Positions 59,761 through 64,000 of a DNA stretch of 64,000 nt are shown piece by piece. The notes below the pieces were generated by a model, which was not told the DNA's origin, ran no database searches, and saw nothing but the letters and a program-made list of their open reading frames with translations. Source of the DNA: Corbicula japonica (lineage: Eukaryota; Mollusca; Bivalvia; Venerida; Cyrenidae); NCBI GenBank assembly GCA_038501625.1, contig JAZAYU010000008.1, positions 4,047,130 through 4,111,129 on the forward strand, given 5' to 3'. A program made the translations under genes and the position numbers. Numbering within the stretch: the stretch's first letter is position 1; each line of letters opens with the position of its first letter.

Positions 59761-59880
59761 AAAACTGAGCATAGAAACCAGTCTCAAATCTCAAGCATCC
59801 GATTGGCTGAAATGGCGACTGGTCGCTTTTTCAGCTAATCGGATGCTTGAAATTTGAGACTGGTTTCCAAACTCAGTTTT
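59761..59880. repeat. 120-bp near-perfect hairpin
   Basis: About 60-base arms: AAAACTGAG..GAAACCAGTCTCAAAT and CTCAAGCATCCGATTGGCTG pair with CAGCTAATCGGATGCTTGA and ATTTGAGACTGGTTTC..CTCAGTTTT, loop around GGCGACTGGTCGC. A half-copy lies at 54,530-54,570. Confidence 0.7.
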
Positions 59881-60079
59881 ATAACCTTCAGCCCAGTATT
59901 TCATTCGACAATGTTGCATGCAAAAGCAAACAAACATATGAGAAGTTGTCAAAAGAAACTGGCTAGTACTCATTTCACTTTTATTATTGTGTGAATCGAA
60001 TACATAAACGTAGAGCGACAGCGCCTAGCCATGCAACTTGAGCGCTACCGACTGACCTCGCCGGAACAACCCCAAAAAA

Positions 60080-61190
60080 GGTTGCGCGAGTCACCATGTT
60101 AAACGAGATCATCATTACAGGTACATGAAACCGGTAAACGATTATATTTGCTTTAAAATGATTAGTGTCTGTTGATGCATTAATCTAATATTCGTGCTGA
60201 TTCTTGGTTATAATACGTGACCAATTTTCTTTCTTGAGAAATCTTCATGAAAAAGTAATACCCGGTATGTTTATTACCATTATAAAATCATCAAGCTGAA
60301 CTAATTTTAGGTACCTTAACACAGGCTAACCACCGAATAACATCCTATTTTCCTCTAAATATTGTTCAAGTGTAGCATTTATTTACATGGTTTTCTTTGT
60401 TGGATCAGTGGGATAACGGAATGAACTTTGTAGGGCCAATGTTCTTAAGTGAAAAGTAAACTCACATACACAGCTACAGATCTTTCGATTTATTGTCGTA
60501 AAAAATCAAAAATATAAACATTTTTAAAGAATTAGACCGAAGTCGCATTTTTATCTAACCTTACTTTCGACTAATTATTTAAATTGATGTTTTTCTTTTT
60601 TCAATGTTTTTAAAATCTTTATTTTTTTTGGATGAGGCAATCTTTTACAAACATCGTTTTTTTATATGAAATGCCCTCTACTGTTTTAAAAGTGTTAATA
60701 ATTATCGGAAACAATTGTTTGCATTAAAGTATCCATTCTTCTGTTTATCGAATTCTGCTCCATCTGACATTGTATCAGTTTTCAGTAACCATCAGTAGAC
60801 TATCTTAACATTCTATTTTATTTTAAAGAGATTATGAAAGTCATGAAGTCATTAACGGTATTTGAATCACAATCATAATTCTTCATTGATCTAAAATAGG
60901 AGAAAGAATGAAGCAGAACAAGTAACACCATTCTCGTTAAAGAAGTTAAATCTCACCGCAGTGACATCCCTTTGACTTGATTTAATTTGTCGATTTGACA
61001 GACAAAATTGTCTGCTTTAGAGAAATGCTTAAGAAATAAATTACAAAATAAATAAGCTTTCGAAAATAAATTCTTTATCAGACAATCTCGCATTCAAGAT
61101 TAACATTAACAAAACCATTATGTGATATGAATTTATAATAGTCATTTAAATATGTCTGTTTTCAGCATTTTCATATTGTTCTTGAAATTT
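60080..61190. other. Intergenic DNA, nothing supported
   Basis: Very AT-rich; no frame, tRNA or recognised repeat. Confidence 0.35.
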
Positions 61191-61199
61191 TATTGTAAC

Positions 61200-61339
61200 T
61201 TTATTTTTTTCTTTCTTTCAATTATATTATGAGAATGTATGTATGTATGAATGTAAATTTGTAACCTTTTGTACTTGTTTTTAAGAAGACCATATGTAAG
61301 AATGGCTATGCCATATATGTTATCCTCTAAAAATAAAGA

Positions 61340-61377
<38 letters not shown>
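61200..61377 (+). mobile_element. 3' end of a non-LTR retrotransposon with (ATT)n tail
   Basis: TAAGAATGGCTATGCCATAT...AAAATAAAGAATTT runs straight into a (TTA)n microsatellite (61,341-61,377). A unique 3' end followed by a microsatellite tail is the usual form of truncated LINE or SINE 3' ends. Confidence 0.5.
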
Positions 61378-61379
<2 letters not shown>

Positions 61380-64000
61380 CGGCAATTGATAACTTAAAAT
61401 AACTGGAAAAACTAAATCTAAAAAACATACGGCTATGTCGGATTAAACAAGAATAGATCAATAAGTGAATTGTAAGGCACTCGTGTTAAAATTTATGTGA
61501 ATCTTGTTAAATTTCTTGAAATACGTAAAACCTAATAAGGAAAGGCAAGTTAAGATTCGCACACACCAAATATAGAGTTTAGATCAATGTTTGTATAAAA
61601 TTACCAGTTACCAAATTTCTATCAAGAACAATCAACTCACTCAAAAATAAAAGACAAAACGGTGAAAGGGTCAAGTCAAAACCCTGGATCACTTGGAGGT
61701 TTAAACCCGATTCTTTGCATTATGAAAAAACAACGTCTACATCGTCCTACACGGTTCTATAGATGATTGTGTAAGTAAAATTAACCACAAGCGCAGCATT
61801 TGAGAGTGTTTCATGCAAAAACATGTAAACGGAAAAAGAAGTAGGAAGCATCTCACGATCATAGTTGACTAGTTATATGAAGACTTTTGAATACGACAAC
61901 AACAGAGGAAATAAATAAGCAAGACCACGATTGAGTAGATATAAACTAATCTAGCTTACAGTTTCTTTTGAAAGATTTCCTTTGGTGCATCATAAACAGT
62001 TAGCATCGCTCTTGGCTTGCAAAACGACCAACTATGAATGCATGCTGAGCCTCAAGAACATCTTTATGGAAACTTCTTTTCAATTTTATATAATACGTCT
62101 GTCAAAATGGCTCTGGTTTTCACTTTGTTTAATTTGTATGTTACATCTCCAGCAAAGTCTTCAAAACAATGATTTACAAGCATTGTTAACTGTATTTATG
62201 ACTTATTTGGCTTGATTAATCTACAACGGCGAAAAGATACCCCAAGTTAAAAAGGACTAGGCTGTGATGCAAATTTTGCGTTCAATAAAAGGTTTGACAC
62301 TTTATAAATGCGAACAATATTTTGCCGCTGACCGTTCCAATGCTGTGTCTTTTGAATGTATTTAATAGTGATTATATTTCACTATTTTAAAAGTGACTTT
62401 TGTTACATATGTTTGTTTTTATGAACACATAAATTGAGGTTGTTGTTGAATCGGTTACCCATTATTGTAGTGGCCGATAATTTTTTTTACTCAACCCTCT
62501 AAGGCGATAAAAATAAGTTTCCCCTGAAAATAAATGGTTAAACGATTCAACTGCAGAAAACCTCACATTTGTTCCGTTCTCGTTTTTTGTTAACGTTTGA
62601 GTTGTTTTATTTTCGCAATTGATAAAATTATACATGATTTATCTCTATCTTTCTTTGATCTGCATAGTCTATATACGTCGAGACTGTACTTTTAGAGTGG
62701 GTTTTTCTTGTTTGCGTATTTAACTTTTAAATAAAAAGTTTTGTGTCTATCAATAACCAATACATAATAGATAGTGGGTTTTGTTTAAGCTTACTAGAGT
62801 GAGGATTGGAAACTACAAACATTTTCTCAGTGTTTGGTTTAATTCATGTATTTTACATTTACGATATAAAGGTTATTCCCTATCACAAATTCACCCAAAA
62901 AGCGTTTGATACTAAATAAAGATTACGTTAAATGACAACCACATATTTAAATGTGATTATATGCCAGTGGCTTTTGACCTCAGATACAACTGGCGGGAGC
63001 GAGGTTGTCAAAACCTGGGCGTCAAAGTTTGTTTCAAAGGGCATGTGGTGCCAGAATTTAGCGGCAGCCTTTTCATTACTGCAAATTTTTATGTCACAAA
63101 AACCTCTTGCATAATTCGCATTTGCATCGGTTTATTGCATTCACATCTTTGGCGTTTAATTATCTTTTAAAAATTATTACCCATGCAACAAAAAACTTGC
63201 AAATTTATTTTTCTTATTGTTATAAATGCTCAATTAACCGCTAAATGTTTAGAAAAAAATACGAGGTGAAGGGAATTAATCGAAAGCCGTAAAATTTGCT
63301 CCTACAAAAGGAGACACGCGAAGCTTTTGTGATCTTCAAACGCATTTTAAATGTAAAAAAATATTTTTGTGCTTAGTTATTTTGACAATTTCCAAAGTTT
63401 TTGTCCAACACTGCTTCATCCATTTCTGTTGATGAACTCTTATTAAATTCAGACGCCCAAGAATAATGCCAGTTAAATAAATTACGTGACGAGTTTTCAA
63501 AATCCTTCAACTTAATGTTTTGAACCGTATGCATGCTAATGATTCAATTTACAGCTTCATTAACAGTCGGTTTTACTGTCAGTATACGGGCCAACGGTTT
63601 AAGATGTTTTTCTGGTTTGTCGGGTATTTTAATATCTCGTACAGATTAATGTTTTGCGCACAATAACATAGTTTCCTTAGTCAGAAGTTTTTTTAAGGAT
63701 GACATGTTGCGCATGCACAAACATGACATGCACAATTATGAATTTGTTTAACCGTGACTATCGTCGTCAGATTTAATTAAGTTATTTTAAATCATTTTTG
63801 AAAAAAAAAATACTCGATTAATAACTATATGAAACCTTAGATTTTGGTTTTGCTTGAGAGGTTTTAGTTCTTACATTTAAGTATTGAGTATTAGTGTTTT
63901 ATTTATCGTTTTTGGATGTGGTTTGAAAAATCTAGTATTGACAAAAGAACGTGACGAAAAAGTGTTTTTAAAATACAAGCAATTTATTTAAGTATTTTAC
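61380..64000. other. Intergenic DNA, nothing supported
   Basis: Short frames at 61,982-62,215 and 62,932-63,170 have no family, splice or start support. No repeat recognised by eye. Confidence 0.35.

Overview
The window is animal nuclear DNA, AT-rich and dominated by introns and interspersed repeats. The repeat set points to a bivalve mollusc, possibly a venerid clam: palindromic MITEs with TTAACCCTTTCCTCCAT ends, tandem-core elements of the pearl/DTC84 kind, and tRNA-derived SINEs. Species assignment is inference only.

One gene can be supported. It lies on the minus strand and covers about three quarters of the window (47,684 down to 57), running off the left edge. I assembled it from 31 phase-compatible coding exons, nearly all with canonical GT/AG ends. 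It is read as a bivalve SYCP2 (synaptonemal complex protein 2, the axial/lateral-element scaffold of meiotic chromosomes). Exons 1-9 give the N-terminal ARM-like domain, exons 10-12 give the Spt16-like domain with its EFWVDFN signature, and exons 13-31 give a long disordered Lys/Ser/Asp/Glu-rich region. One 2,922-bp exon supplies 974 residues. The C-terminal coiled coil that would pair with SYCP3 must lie beyond position 1. The coding sequence in the window is about 6.0 kb (about 2,000 codons).

Layout: 1-14 kb, closely spaced disordered-region exons and the giant exon; 14-21 kb, further disordered-region exons and the last Spt16-like exon; 21-32 kb, one 10.9-kb intron filled with a SINE, self-nested pearl-like elements, a 159-bp minisatellite element and interstitial TTAGGG repeats; 32-36.7 kb, the Spt16-like and ARM-like exons; 36.7-47.7 kb, the first ARM-like exons separated by TIR transposons, one of them a triple nest; 47.7-64 kb, upstream DNA without a convincing gene, with a candidate promoter and 5' non-coding exon near 50.6 kb, then tandem tRNA-Lys-like and composite repeats at 53.9-58.6 kb.

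No prokaryotic-style system, CRISPR array, rRNA or intact tRNA gene is visible. The observations most worth following are the nested transposon at 44.0-45.95 kb, whose innermost element carries what looks like a captured first exon; the shared head/hairpin-tail design of the tandem-core elements; and a possible premature polyadenylation product of the SYCP2 gene.
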